64,000 bases of DNA from Drechslerella dactyloides (GCA_020064725.1 JAGTWJ010000001.1:5890001-5954000); one strand, 5' to 3'. Counted from the first letter of the stretch, positions 44,145 to 56,443 are shown. The notes: generated by a model from the sequence alone, not told the origin. Translations and numbers: made by a program.

Positions 44145-47100
44145 ATGGCCGAAGCCACCGCTGTTGTTGGCCTTATCGGAAGCGTGATTTCAATCATCGA
44201 CGCAACTAAAAAGTTATATGATGCCGCCAAAGACGCGAAAGGTCAGCCAGAGGCATTTCGCGAGATAGCTGCGCGACTGCCACTAGTTGAGACAATCCTC
44301 CAAGAAACCGAAAGCAGGGCACGGACGCTCGATTTGAATAAACAGGAGGCGATAAAACCGATTGTGGAGTCTGCAATCAGAAGGCCGGAACCTTAAGAAA
44401 ATATTCAAGAAGGTTCTTAAAAGGGATGATGACAAGTGGTTCGACCGATACAGGAAAGCTGTATCGACACTAGTGAAAGGGCAGAAAGTGGAGTCTTTGA
44501 TGGGCGATATATTGAAAGATGTCCAAATGATTGCATGCGAGGCGGGCACCGCTACCGACGCCCAAGTTAAGGAGATCGACCACGTGATCGAACAGATGGA
44601 CAAACTGCCTTCCTCTCTCCAGGACGAGACTGGGCCGGTTGTCACTCAAAACCATCAGGGCAGTGGTCACAATATTGCCAACACTGGTAGAGGGGCCCTG
44701 CATACCGGAAGTGGGGATCTCTATCACAATGTGATCAGGGGTGATGCGCATTTTGGCGGTAAGAAACAGTGTAGCATCATTGAAGGCCAAGTCTAGATCT
44801 GATGTATATGAACCAGAAAATTCCAGCAATGCGACTTTCAATGTAACCAGTATGTTTATGAATTGTTCTCAAGCCGACCCCTACATTACAAGTACCATGC
44901 CTGGCTAATCATGTTCCTCAGCAAATCACCTTCCTAAGGAGCGAAACTACCTAGAGGACTTGTACACGACTGATCCCCGCGACGACAAGATGCGCATTGA
45001 GGAGACGAAGGGCGGCCTGCTGAAGGACTTAGGCTGCTGGATCCTCAGACATGCCGACTTTAAACGCTGGCGCGATGACGAACAGAGCCGACTGCTATGG
45101 ATCAAGGGCGACCCAGGTAAAGGCAAAACGATGCTGCTCTGCACTATCATCAACGAAATAAGCCCCAAATCGAAGTTGGAAGACAAGGAGGCAAACGCTC
45201 TGCTGTCGTACTTTTTCTGCCAGGCGACTGATGCGCGTATCAACAATGCGACGGCCGTGGTACGCGGTCTCATTTACTTGCTCATCTATCAGCAACCATC
45301 ACTTGGCTCTCACGTGCAGGAGAAATACAAAGGTGGGGCCAAAAACCCCTTCGCCTTGGAGGACCCAAATTCCTGGCAGGCTTTGTCAACGGTCTTTAGG
45401 AACATTCTGAAAGACCCAAGTCTAAAGAGTACCTACCTGATCATCGATGCGCTTGACGAATGCTTGATCAATCTACCGAAACTTCTCAAGTTCATTGTCG
45501 AGGAGTCGTCTGCTTCTTCTCGTATCAAGTGGATTGTCTCTAGTCGCAACGAGGCGAGCGTCGAGACGGATCTCGAAACTGCGACAGAGAAAGTCAGGCT
45601 GTGCCTTGAGCTTAATGAAGAATCCGTCTCCGAAGCCGTCACTATATATATTCAGATCAAGATTGATTGGTTGGAGAAGCGGAATAAATACAATAAAGAT
45701 ACACGAGACGCTGTCCATCGCCATTTGTCGTTAAATGCACATGGTACCTTTCTCTGGGTAGCTTTGGTCTGCGAAGAACTCGCTAGTATCAAAGGGCTCG
45801 CAAATATCTCAGGGCGAAAGCTTCGAAAGAAATTGACGGCATTTCCGGCTGGACTCGATGCCCTCTATGAGCGGATTATGAAGCAGATCCAGGATTCTCA
45901 GGATGATGAGGACGTTGAAATTTGCAAAGGTATATTGGCCGTCGTTTCGGCCGTTTACCGGCCTCTCACTTTGGACGAGCTGGCGTCTTTCGTCATGCCC
46001 GACGGCGCCTCAGGCGATAGCTATCTGGTGGAACTTATAGAGCTTTGTGGCTCTTTTCTGACACTTCGCGAACGCACCATCTACTTCGTTCACCAGTCTG
46101 TAAAGGACTTTTTCCTTAAAGAAAAATCTTACGGGGTTTTTCCTACGGGAATAGGGGCTATACACCAGGTGATCTTCTCGAGATCGCTTAAAATTATGTC
46201 TCTGACGTTGCGGCGAGACATGTACAAGTTACGGAAGTTAGGATGTCCTATCGGGGACGTAGTACAACCGGACCCAGACCCATAGCAGCGTCACGTTACT
46301 CGTGTATCTATTGGGTCGATCACCTCTGTGACTGGAATTCCAGCCCTGATGCAAATCGCAGTCTCGGCTGGTCTCCTAAACCAGATCGTACGAAATGCAG
46401 GCGCACGTCAGGCTTCGGCTGGAAGGTGGATAAATTCATAAAAGAGAAATACCTTTACTGGCTCGAAGCTCTCAGTCTTTGCAGAAGCATGTCGAGGGGG
46501 TTGCTTTCAATGGCGGGGCTCGAGGCATTATTCATGGTAATCCTCAGACCGACAATGCTATATGTATACATGCTTAGTTCGTGCTGACACAACTTTAGGG
46601 AAGAGCAGATGCATCTGCATCTGAATTCATAGATCTCATACGAGACGCCCGCCGATTCATTATGTATCATAAAGGAGCGATAGAGAACTGCCCTCTTCAA
46701 GCATATGTGTCTGCACTCCTGTTCAGCCCGGCCCGCAGCCTGATAAGGAAGCTTTTCAAGAAGGAAGAGCCGAAGTGGATTACGATAAAGCCGGCTATAG
46801 GGAATTGGAGTGCCTGTTTGCAGACGCTTGAGGGTCATCACAATAGAGTCAACTCAGTTACTTTCTCGCATGACTCGACACAACTTGCTTCAGCCTCGGA
46901 CGATGGTACAGTAAAGATCTGGGATACAAATAGTGGCGAGTGCCGGCAGACGCATGGTGGTTCGGGACTTCTGGCCCGCGAGACAGGTTGGGGATATATC
47001 TCCGTAAACTCAGTCATTTTTTCACATGACTCGACGCAGGTCGCATCAGCTTCAAGCGACACCACAATCGAGATCTGGGATACATACAACGGCGAGTGCC

Positions 47101-48778
47101 GGCAGACGCTTAAAGGCCATGATGGGTCGGTAGGCTCGGTAATTTTCTCATATGACTCGACACTGCTTGCGTCGGCCTCAGAAGACGCTACAGTTAAGAT
47201 CTGGGATATACGTAACGGCGAGTGCTTGCTGACGCTCTACGGCCATTGCACTTGCGTGAACTCGATTGCCTTCTCACATGACTCGACACTGCTCGCGTCG
47301 GCCTCAGATGACCATACCATTAAGATATGGGGTGTACACAGCGGCGAATGCCTGCGGACGTACATAAGCCATAGCAATATAGTCTACTCGGTCGCCTTCT
47401 CCCATGATTCGATGTGGCTCGCATCAGCCTCAAAGACAGAGTTAACATTTGGGATGTACGCGAGGGCAATTGTTTACATACACTTGAAGTTTACAATTAT
47501 AGCTATCGATATCGGGCCAACGTCAACTCGGTTGTTTTTTCGCATGACTCGACACGGCTTGCGTTAGCCTCAGACGATGGAACAGTTGAAATCTGGAACG
47601 TAAACATTAGCAGGAGCGAGTGCCTGCATAACCTCAAAGACTCTTACATTGCAGGAGACCCAGTTGCTTTCCTGTATGACTCGATACAGCTCGTGGGCCA
47701 TATCGATCACGTTAACTCGGTCGCTTTCTCGCATGACTCGACACGGCTCGCATCAGCCTCAAATGATGGGACAGTTAAGATCTGGGACGTAGGCGAGGCT
47801 AGTGGCGAAAGCCGGCATACGCTCGAGGGCCATCGCCTTTGGGTCAACTCGGTCGCTTTCTCACATGACTTGACACGGCTCGCATCAGCTTCAGCTGACG
47901 GGACAATCAAGATCTGGGACGCAGCCGGCGCCAGTGGTGAGTGCCTGTGTACGCTCGAGAGCCATCGCCTTGGTATCCAATCGGTCACTTTCTCACACGA
48001 TTCGGCACGGCTCGCATCAGTTTCAGATGACCTCGTTACAATCAAAATTTGGGATGCTAGCAATGCCAGTGGCGAGTGCCTCCATGTGCTCAGGATTAGG
48101 GACGGTCTATTTATAGCTGATTTAGTCGCTTTCTCACATGACTTGACACTGCTCGCATCGGCCGGAGCGAATCTCGCCATCTGGGATGTGATTAGTGGCA
48201 AGTGTCTGTGGACAAACAGGGACCATTGCCAACAGGTTCATTCAATTGCTTTTTCACATGACTCAAGATGGCTCGCATCGGTTTCAGACTGTGTCAGGAT
48301 CTGGGATGTGCGGCGTGGTATGTGCCTGCAGACATTTGGGAACCATAGTCTCGATATCAAATTGGTCACTTTTTTACATGATTCGAAGCGGCTCGCATCA
48401 TCTTCGGGTGACGGTACGATCAAAATTTGGTGTGCAGGTAGCGGCCATTGTCTGCAGACCCTCATTATAAACAAAACAATCTTCTGCCTATCATTCAACG
48501 CCACCGGCTCGTGTCTTCACACTAATCTTGGTACTATCGCTATCGATGCGTCATCAGCTTCGAATACAAGACCGAGTGTTGCGGATTCTCAAAATCCTCT
48601 GTATCAAGGGTGGGGCATATGTCCAAAGGGAGCATGGATAACACACAACTCGGAAAACGTAGTATGGTTACCCTCGGAGTATAGACCGAAATCTTTGGCA
48701 GTATCAGGAAATACGATTGGAATCGGCGTTGGATCTGGAAAGGTATGGATGTGCAGTTTTGACAAGGACATCTTTTGA
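44145..48778 (+). pseudogene. Broken SesA-NACHT-WD40 NOD-like receptor (STAND) gene
   Basis: The N-terminal part (MAEATAVVGLIGSVISIIDA) is a SesA-type domain of fungal STAND proteins. A Gly/Asn/His-rich spacer (44641-44758) and an in-phase intron at 44759-44921 follow. The NACHT NTPase has Walker A GDPGKGKT at 45107-45130 and Walker B YLIIDALDE near 45434-45460. Then come the conserved helical region, an in-phase intron at 46537-46598 and about 13 WD40 units ending in a conserved tail. The frame breaks at least three times: near 44370-44390, near 46270-46285 (a premature TAG in the conserved QPDPDP region) and near 47435 inside a WD unit. Outside these points all frames are open, so the decay is recent or the breaks are sequence errors. 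Intact members are involved in heterokaryon incompatibility and immune-like recognition. Confidence 0.87.
46815..48480 (+). repeat. WD40 repeat array, about 126-nt units
   Basis: About 13 units share a core such as VNSVAFSHDSTRLASAS followed by DGTVKIWD, close to 42 codons each. Several stretches are nearly identical at DNA level (for example CTCGCATGACTCGACACGGC). Units 1, 5 and 6-7 carry insertions or truncations, and unit 5 contains a frameshift, so the array is no longer uniform. Confidence 0.9.
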
Positions 48779-49409
48779 GGCATGAGGCTTTCAGTCTAGA
48801 AGCACCAGCACTCATAGATATATTATGACCAATAAATTACTTAATCTTCGATATCTCGATTTAAAGATGTCACAGCACGCCTGTTTAGGTGCCGTAAACT
48901 GTAGAGGGCAGGAAACTGCCAAAAGTACCCGCGCCGCGGCGAGCGCCTTGTTCATTCAATTGTAATGATATTTTGTGTTTTAAGTGCTTCAATGCAATGT
49001 CGCTTTGCGTTGTGTGCAACGTTGATGGCGCTAGAGAATGCGACCCGGCAACTACTACGCAGAGTTTGTGTGACACAACTTAATTTCGCGACCCTGAACA
49101 TTAACATGTACGTGTACATCGCGCATCGCGGCCTCGATTGCTTGCGCGACAAGGTGGATGAGAAGGCTTGCATGCGATCGAACCTCGAGTAAAGAGAGGT
49201 AGCATTCAATGGGCCTTATGGCAATTTGAGCTGCGTGGCCTGCTTTGATGGTTTAAGAACACATTTTATCCGATCCCTATTAGGTTCAGGCCGGGCAGTA
49301 CCGTGACAGCGCTTGCGCTTGCGACGAAAACATGTACAAGATACAACAGAAAGTTCCATTTATACAGCCACTTTATACTACAATATACTCTCCTCTCGCT
49401 TCCAATCTA
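48779..49409. other. Intergenic region between convergent genes
   Basis: AT-rich 3' flanks of the receptor pseudogene and of the phosphoketolase gene. Nothing else is seen. Confidence 0.6.
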
Positions 49410-52327
49410 TCAAGAGAACTTTGGCACGTCATAGCACCCTTCCGGATCTGTAAATTTGCAGAGCGGGGTTAGCACAGGTTTCCCACAGATGCAGATCGTT
49501 TCTACCATATACTCTACACGCGAAGGGAAGTTTGCACGCACCTTCTCCATGTTCAAAGATATATTGCTTCACCTTTTCCGTTTCGTGCATGAACTCATTA
49601 ACGAGTTCCTGGCGGCGAACATTGACCTTGGGATTATGTAATGATGCGCCTTGCACGGCGTGGGCGGCGACATGGTAGCGGGAAACATTGTTGCGAAGCA
49701 TCATCTACGGAGGAGCAACTAAATTAACTCGGGTATGTTTGACAAAATAAAATGGCGGGTTCAAATGCTTCGGGTACGGGTACTTATATATCCCGAGGGG
49801 AACTTACGTCAAATGGTGAGGTTGTGGTTCCTGAAAAAATTTAGGCACAGTGTCAGAGATATCGCCTTTTCGTCTGAATTGTAGGTCACTTACCCTCCTC
49901 ACTATATCCTTCAACTGTAAAGTTTTCTACACCCTTCCTGCCAAAGAGTAATCCCTTGACGTCCCCGGCATAACCGTGATAGTTCACTATCACGACTTTA
50001 TCCTTCGTGAATAAGCTTGAAAACCCCTCGTCATCCAACGAGTGCGAGTGATTTTTATTCAGAACCATCAAATCTGTGACATTGACTACTCTGACTCGTA
50101 GTTCCGGAATCCGTTGTCGTAGCATCAATGCAGCGGAGATCACTTCAAAGGTTGTCTCCGTGCCGATTGCGCAAAGAACAACGTCGGGGTCTATTCCGTC
50201 GTCGATAGATGCGAATTTCCAAATCGTGGCACCGGCTTGAATATGAGATTGGGCTTCTTCCGGTGAGAGATATATTGGAGTGGGATGCTTGGAGGCAACA
50301 ACCAGGTTTACGTAGTTCTTCGAATTGAGACAGTGGTGCAGCGTTGAGAGGATGCAGTTTGCATCTGGAGGAAAGTAAACGCGGCTGTAGGCTGGTTTGA
50401 GGTTCAAGAAGGCACTAATGAAAGAAGGGTTTCTAAAAAAAGCAAATTCTGTCAGCTCTGTTCTTTGAATTTTATTCGGATGTTGGGATGGTCTTACTGG
50501 TGGCTAAATCCGTTGTGTTCCTGTCTTGTCCAGGTTGATGTCTCAAGGTAGTTGATACTAGATAGCGGCCCACGCCAGTTCGTTTCCTGTCCCATCTTGT
50601 TGAATTTTGAGTATTGCACCATCATAGTTTGCACTATTCCCAGAAAGCTCTCGTAAGAGGGGAATATTGCCGTCCGTCCCGTGAGAGTATAGCCTTGCAT
50701 GAAACCTTGACATGTGTGTTCGCTGAGGATTTCAATTACTCGACCGCCTTGCGAGCGAGAGAATTGGTCCCATTGGAAATTTCGACCTGTAGCCGCGAGT
50801 GTGGAATTGAGTTTATTGGATTCTAGCTCGTCTGGAGAGAATATACGGAAGGTAGATCCGTTACTGTAATATGGAGTTCGTGTAAGTGCGTGTAAAATAC
50901 GCGAATGTTGAGAATAGGATAGGTGTTTGGAGCTTACCGCTCGATTACTTTTGAGATGAATTCGCCGGTGCTTTCCATGCAGCTGGCCTCATTCTCGTTT
51001 TTGGAGCTAGCAAAATCGCGCCAGTCCGGCAAATCGAGGCTAATGTGGCCTTTATATGTTTCGGGGACCTGCCCTAACTTTCTTTCCGGGTCCTTGGGGA
51101 TTATAGATGTGATTTCGTCATTCGGCCGTCCGCTTGCTGAGTCAATGAGTTCAGCAACATTGTAGGACTTCAGCCAGCCTTCCAGCAGCTTTAGTTGGTC
51201 TTCGTCCTTTTTCGCTGCTGGTAACGGAACCTGATGAGAATGGAAGCTCCCTTCGATCAACTTATCGCCTAATTGCGCGGGACATCCCCATCCCTTCGGC
51301 GTCCTCATTATTATCACCGGCCATCTTGGCTTAACTATCGCATTTCCTTCCCGAGCGGCCTTTTGTATCTTTCTAATCTCGCTGAGTGCCCAATCCATCG
51401 CCGCTGCCATATCATCATCAACATTTTCCAGATCTTCCACGAACCTAACTTGATACCCATATCCGCTGAACAGGCACACGATTTCCTTATCGTCCATACA
51501 ACCGAATATCGTCCTCTCGCTGATTTTGAAACCGTTGACGTGAAGTATTGGAATCACAGCACCCGATTCGGCTGGGTCTAGGTATTTGTAACCATGCCAG
51601 GCAGTCGCCGTAGGGCCGGTCTCAGCTTCGCCATCACCAATGACACAGACGACGACGAGATCCGGCTTGTCAAAGACCGCACCAAAGGCCACGGCTAACG
51701 CATAGCCAAGCTCGCCGCCTTCGTGTATGGAACCGGGGACCTCAGCGCTGATATGGCTAGGGAACCCGCCGGGTACACTGAAGCTTGAGATTAAGTGGCG
51801 CAGTCCAGAAGGCGTTTGCGTGTATGATGGGTAGAAGTGGCCCAAGCTATCCTCAAGCCAGAGGCCCGCTAGGATTGCCGGGGCTCCATGTCCAGGCCCG
51901 ACGACGAAAATGCTTCGTAGGTCGGTGTGGGTACTTAGAAGACGATTGATATGTGCGTACACCAGGACTAGGCCGGGACAAGTGCCCCAATGACCGAGCA
52001 GCCGAGGTCGGACATGATCGTGTGTCAACGTCTCCTGTAAGAGTACATTATCCTTGAGGAATATCATAGCTATTTCAACCAGCGTCAGAATTAAGCTCAA
52101 TTGTGGTTGTGTAACGTGCCATGTGGCGGAGCCTTCTATGTCCAGATAGAGAAAGGCGCACCTGCAGCCAAGTAATCTGCTGCTCGTCTGAATTTCTGGA
52201 GAGCATTGCGATCTTTGTCCGATAGGAAGCCCTTGTGGTTGGTAGATACAGCGAGTTTGAGGACGTCGTCTGGCAAGTGGCTTTTCTCCGGGGGTGGATT
52301 TGGCTGGTCTATGAATTGACTCGGCAT
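49410..52327 (-). CDS. xfp: D-xylulose 5-phosphate/D-fructose 6-phosphate phosphoketolase
   Basis: Seven minus-strand exons: 52327-52162, 52069-50938, 50863-50498, 50432-49894, 49830-49808, 49704-49542 and 49447-49410, encoding 808 aa, the normal length. The six introns are 63-103 nt, and each join restores the family sequence (RRAADYLAA|AMIFLKDN; VIER|NGSTFRIFSPDE; FSH|QNPSF; EEG|TTTSPFD|MMLRNNVSRYH; EHGE|DPEGCYDVPKFS). Motifs include LLGHWGTCPGL, FVVGPGHGAPAI, FSVPGGFPSHISAE, the thiamine-diphosphate loop GDGEAETGPTATAWHG and HVNGFKISERTIFG. The enzyme splits xylulose-5-P or fructose-6-P with phosphate to acetyl-P plus glyceraldehyde-3-P or erythrose-4-P in the cytosol. Acetyl-P is the substrate of the acetate kinase encoded divergently 560 bp away. 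Confidence 0.95.
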
Positions 52328-52887
52328 CGTGTATAGCTGTTCGCGCTTGCCTACGAGATCAATGAAGCCAGCCCGTTCTGCAGTTAGTTGTTAACTTAAT
52401 CTGTTGTTGAATACTGCTCGTGAAAGTTGACGTTCGCAAAAAGCAGTAAACTGGGCTCGGCGATAATATGGTATACTCAATTAGGCTCTATGCTTGAGTA
52501 GATGAGGAAGTGGAGTGCTGAGTGATATGATATCATCGAGGGAGCTGCTCCGGATTGCCGAGTTGTGTCTGTGGCTTGACGTCAGAGGAACGCAGACACC
52601 AACACCATATGCGATGTTAACATGTTGCGTTAACACCGCAATTATCACTAACAACTCTTCTGCATGCTTCGACGCGAGAAACCTCAAAGATTTTTGAATA
52701 CCTGGGACAATTAATAGAATTAAGTATTAGGTACCAATTTCCCTGTTATAGCCTTGAAATTTGACTAGACGTGCTTACTCCGGTGGCTACCAAGCTAGGC
52801 TAATGAAGCATCGATATCTCTAAATTCTTGGCCAGACAGGGACGTAAACGCAAACATCTCGCCTCGCTTTGAAGAAGGTATAGAAGC
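52328..52887. promoter_or_regulatory. Shared divergent promoter region of xfp and ackA
   Basis: 560 bp lie between the two start codons of a phosphoketolase and an acetate kinase that act in sequence. No other gene fits here. Common regulation through this interval is inferred from the arrangement; I cannot assign a specific transcription-factor site. Confidence 0.6.
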
Positions 52888-54598
52888 ATGTCTGAACAGG
52901 CGGAACCGAAGTCTATACTTTCTATCAATGCTGGGTCTTCTTCCCTTAAAATCAAGCTGTTCGACGTTGTGCGAAACGAAAATGCTCCCACCCCAAGCTT
53001 GGTCCTCAAAGCTTCTATATCGAACCTCGCCTCTCCACCAGCAAAGTTCACTTTCACCGCCAAGGGAAAGGAAAATCATGACATAAAGTCTCAAGGGCTT
53101 GAGGATGTCAATTCCGGTGTCCATGCTTTCAACTTCATTTTGAAGCATCTGAGAAAAGATGATAGCGGGTTTGGTTCTGAGCGGGTCGACCAAATAACGC
53201 ACATTTGTCACCGCGTCGTTCACGGTGGAGAGATAGGCGATAAAGGCCCTTTGGCGGTAAACGACCGTGTCATCAAGGAAATAGAAGAACTTATTACTCT
53301 AGCGCCTCTGTAAGCATGTATTGATTTTGTCTGAACGCGAAAGACGGACCATTACTGAACCCAAACGTGACAGACACAATGCGCCAGCGGAGTCGATTCT
53401 CAAAGAAGCTATCAAGTCTCTTCCTAAGGCAAGGAATGTCGCCTTCTTCGACTCTTCATTTCATACGACTCTACCAGATTTCATCAGAACGTATCCAATA
53501 GACCAAAAAGTCGCAAATGAGCGAAAGTTGAGAAAGTACGGCTTTCATGGGTTGAGTTACCACTGGATCTTGAAAAGTGTAGCGAGATTCCTCGGAAAAG
53601 CAAGTGGTCGATCTATGAAGAAAAGGCTTGAGTCCCAAATTTTAACCGTCAGACTAGGAAGAGGGAGAAACCTCAATAATAGCCTTGCACCTGGGAAGCG
53701 GGGCATCCATGTGCGCCATAAAGAATGGTAAATCGTACGATACAACGTGAGTACTAATTTCTGGCGAAGAACAAATCCGTTCGTACGGCTGTGCTACTGA
53801 TAGACAGATATCGTTAGGATGGGATTGACACCACTGGAAGGACTCCCTGGTGGCTCTAGATCGGGAACCGTAGACCCGAGGTATCTACCTAGTAACTACA
53901 TCTCGGGGCATCATAATTTGATAGCGAGCGATCGACAACGAAAACTGACAAGAATCTACAGTCTGATCTTTCATTATTCCTCAAGGCCAGGCGACAAGGA
54001 CAAAATCCTTTCGTCTGTAGAGCTATCCCATGCCGAGAACATATTGAACTCAGCATCTGTACAGTCGCCCTCTCTATGATACATAATCCAGCTACACGTT
54101 GCTGACTAGAACGTGCAACAGGGCTTCAAGTCACTCGTTGGGACGTCCGATTTCTCAGAAATCCTGGCTACAGATCCGCCAACGTCGGAATCTGATCTTA
54201 CAGTCAAGCTATTCCTAGACAGGATTTTGGGTTTCCTTGGGTCATACTGGTTGAAACTGAAAGGTGGCACTAGCGGCGTTGATGCCATCGTGTTTTCAGG
54301 TGGTATCGGCGAAGGAAGTCCACAGTTTAGGAAGATGATTATCGATGGGCTGGAGGGGTTGAACGGGGATTTCGATAAGATAGATAATGAGAGGAATAAG
54401 AAAGAGTCTGAAGGTAATGAAGTCGTGCATTCAATCGGAGACGGCAACGGGAGAATCAAACTTCTTGTATGCAAGACCGACGAGGAGGTTAGTATCACCA
54501 ACATCACAGAAACGATCTTTGCTATATTTTCTAGCTGCTAACTTCGATATTAGCTCCAAATGGTTGAGGAATGCCTCTCGACCAAGGCACTGTGGTGA
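52888..54598 (+). CDS. ackA: Acetate kinase
   Basis: Seven exons: 52888-53309, 53374-53599, 53658-53746, 53818-53880, 53962-54058, 54122-54487 and 54554-54598, giving 435 aa. Intron 2 (53600-53657, 58 nt) has a GC donor, GCAAGT, with a normal TAG acceptor; it is needed to pass from LKSVARFLGK to EEGETSIIALHLGSG. Motifs are the N-terminal phosphate loop SINAGSSSLKIKL, HRVVHGG, the HNAPAE segment, VAFFDSSFHTTLPDF, KYGFHGLSYHW, HLGSGASMCAIKNGKS, GLTPLEGLPGGSRSG and VFSGGIGE. It converts acetyl-P plus ADP to acetate plus ATP, completing the phosphoketolase route from the divergent gene. It ends KALW. Read without the GC-AG intron the gene would look broken. Confidence 0.92.
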
Positions 54599-54926
54599 TA
54601 TCATGATTACAGACATTGATTTTGTCGGACGGCGGGCTGTTTCTACTTTTGGATGTTATCACTTGTACCTCGAAAGCTAACTGCAAACAATTGCAAGGTG
54701 CATGTCCGTGCCCATGCGATGAGATAGCCAAGGCTTAAACGCACGGCGCTGTCATACGCGCATGCATATACATATACAAATACATTGGAGATTCATGAAG
54801 CGGTAGGCTAATTTCAGATGAGTGTTGGCAGGTAGTGCCAATGATGGCCGATGCCAAAGACGCGTATGCATAGGGTAAATTGGTCTTGTAAAACAAAATC
54901 TCCTCCGCTCCCGTTCGTGATTCTCA
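54599..54926. other. Intergenic region between convergent ackA and RBG1
   Basis: Short 3'-3' spacer, AT-rich. No feature is seen. Confidence 0.6.
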
Positions 54927-56443
54927 TTATCTCTTTACCAATGTGACGATGTCCTCGTCCATGAGTTCGTGCGACAAACCCACTCGCTGCGGCTGATGCT
55001 TCACACTACGGCCGTAGACGATGGCGTATTTGAATACCTCGAGGATGGACTTGTGAATCGATTTGCACTAGCACAAGCAAGTCCCATTAGCAATTACAAA
55101 CATCATCGAGAGAATTATAGATGAAGGGACCGGGCGCTTACGAAGTCTTCGACGGTGTACTGGCCGCCCTTCAGAACCACAGGGGCAGAGTAATCCGGCA
55201 CCTGGCCCTTCGGCTTCGTGTATATCCGCCGGAGATTCAACTTGTCCCACATCATCTCTAGCAGCTCGTCGACGTTCCACATATGCTCTGACGATATCGG
55301 CACGGCGTTGGGGATCCGGTACAGCAGATCGAGTTCTTCAATGCTGATCGAATCGATCTTGTTGAGGACATAGATGACAGGTATGTACCGCCTGCTCTTC
55401 GCCTCGAGAATATCTATCAGGTCATCGATCGTGGCGTCGCACCGGAAAGCGATATCTGCGTTCGCGATCTTGTACTCGCTCAGGACAGCCTTGACTTCCT
55501 CCGGCTCGATGTGGGTCAGCGGTACGGTGTTGGTGACACTGATGCCGCCCTTTTCCTTCTTTTTAAAGACGATGTTTGGCGGCGACTTGTTGACTCTGAT
55601 GCCGAAGCCCTCGAGCTCGTTCTCGATGAGCCGCTTGTCCGTTAGCGGCTTCAGTACGTCTAGCACGATGAAGATCAGATGGCAGGTTTTCGCGACTGCG
55701 ATGACCTGTTTTCCGCGACCTTTGCCGTCTTTGGCGCCCTGGATGATACCCGGTAGGTCGAGCATTTGGATTTTGGCACCGTTGTACATGACGCAGCCCG
55801 GGACGGTCGTGAGGGTTGTGAATTCGTAGGCGGCGGCTTCGGAGTGCGTGCCGGTTAACTTGGACATCAACGTGCTCTTGCCGACGGATGGGAAGCCTAT
55901 GAACCCCACGCTTGCTGCTCCGGTACTGTGGGGGGTTAGCGGTTTTGAATGTCATTACAAAACTTATAGAATACAGAGCTGTTTGTACCGAGCAACATCG
56001 AAACCAACTATGGGGGTATATCGACCGGGTTAGCTAATGGTCTCTCAGGGCTAGAATCTGGGATATCGGGCACTTACGACCGCCTCCACCACCGCCACCT
56101 CCCGACGGGGTGACAAGCTCCCTCCTTAGCTTCGCAAGCTTCGCTTTCAGCTGTCCCAGATGGTAAGATGTAGCTTTCTACACACGATATCCATGTTTAG
56201 CTACGCTCGGTCTGGACTATCAACCACTGATTTGTGCCGTACATTCTTCTGCGTCTTAGCCATTTCGGCCTCGATCTGTACGCGTATCGATACATATTAG
56301 TCGCGCCGATGAGAGCCGAGGGGGATCCATTCGACCATATCGCACCTCTCGGATCTAAGAAGCATGTTAGCAGCTCGTTGCAAATATCTCGAGAGTCTCA
56401 TGCCACCCTGGCCAGAACTCACCTTATCCACCGTCGTCGCCAT
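54927..56443 (-). CDS. RBG1: Ribosome-associated developmentally regulated GTPase (DRG1/Rbg1)
   Basis: Seven minus-strand exons: 56443-56423, 56354-56346, 56275-56243, 56177-56078, 56007-55989, 55925-55142 and 55067-54927, giving 368 aa. Exon 2 is a 9-nt microexon coding Ile-Arg-Glu; it is required to complete [21 protein letters not shown], which parallels yeast Rbg1. The next part is [20 protein letters not shown] and a Gly8 run, then [25 protein letters not shown] with the P-loop. [20 protein letters not shown] (G3) and VLNKIDSIS (G4) follow, and a C-terminal TGS domain ends [19 protein letters not shown]. Rbg1 works with Tma46-type DFRP partners on translating ribosomes. All introns are 63-74 nt. 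Confidence 0.94.

Noticed and set aside
53600..53740. Acetate kinase read as a pseudogene because the frame diverges after FLGK
   Set aside because: A GC-AG intron restores the conserved kinase sequence, and all other joins are in frame.
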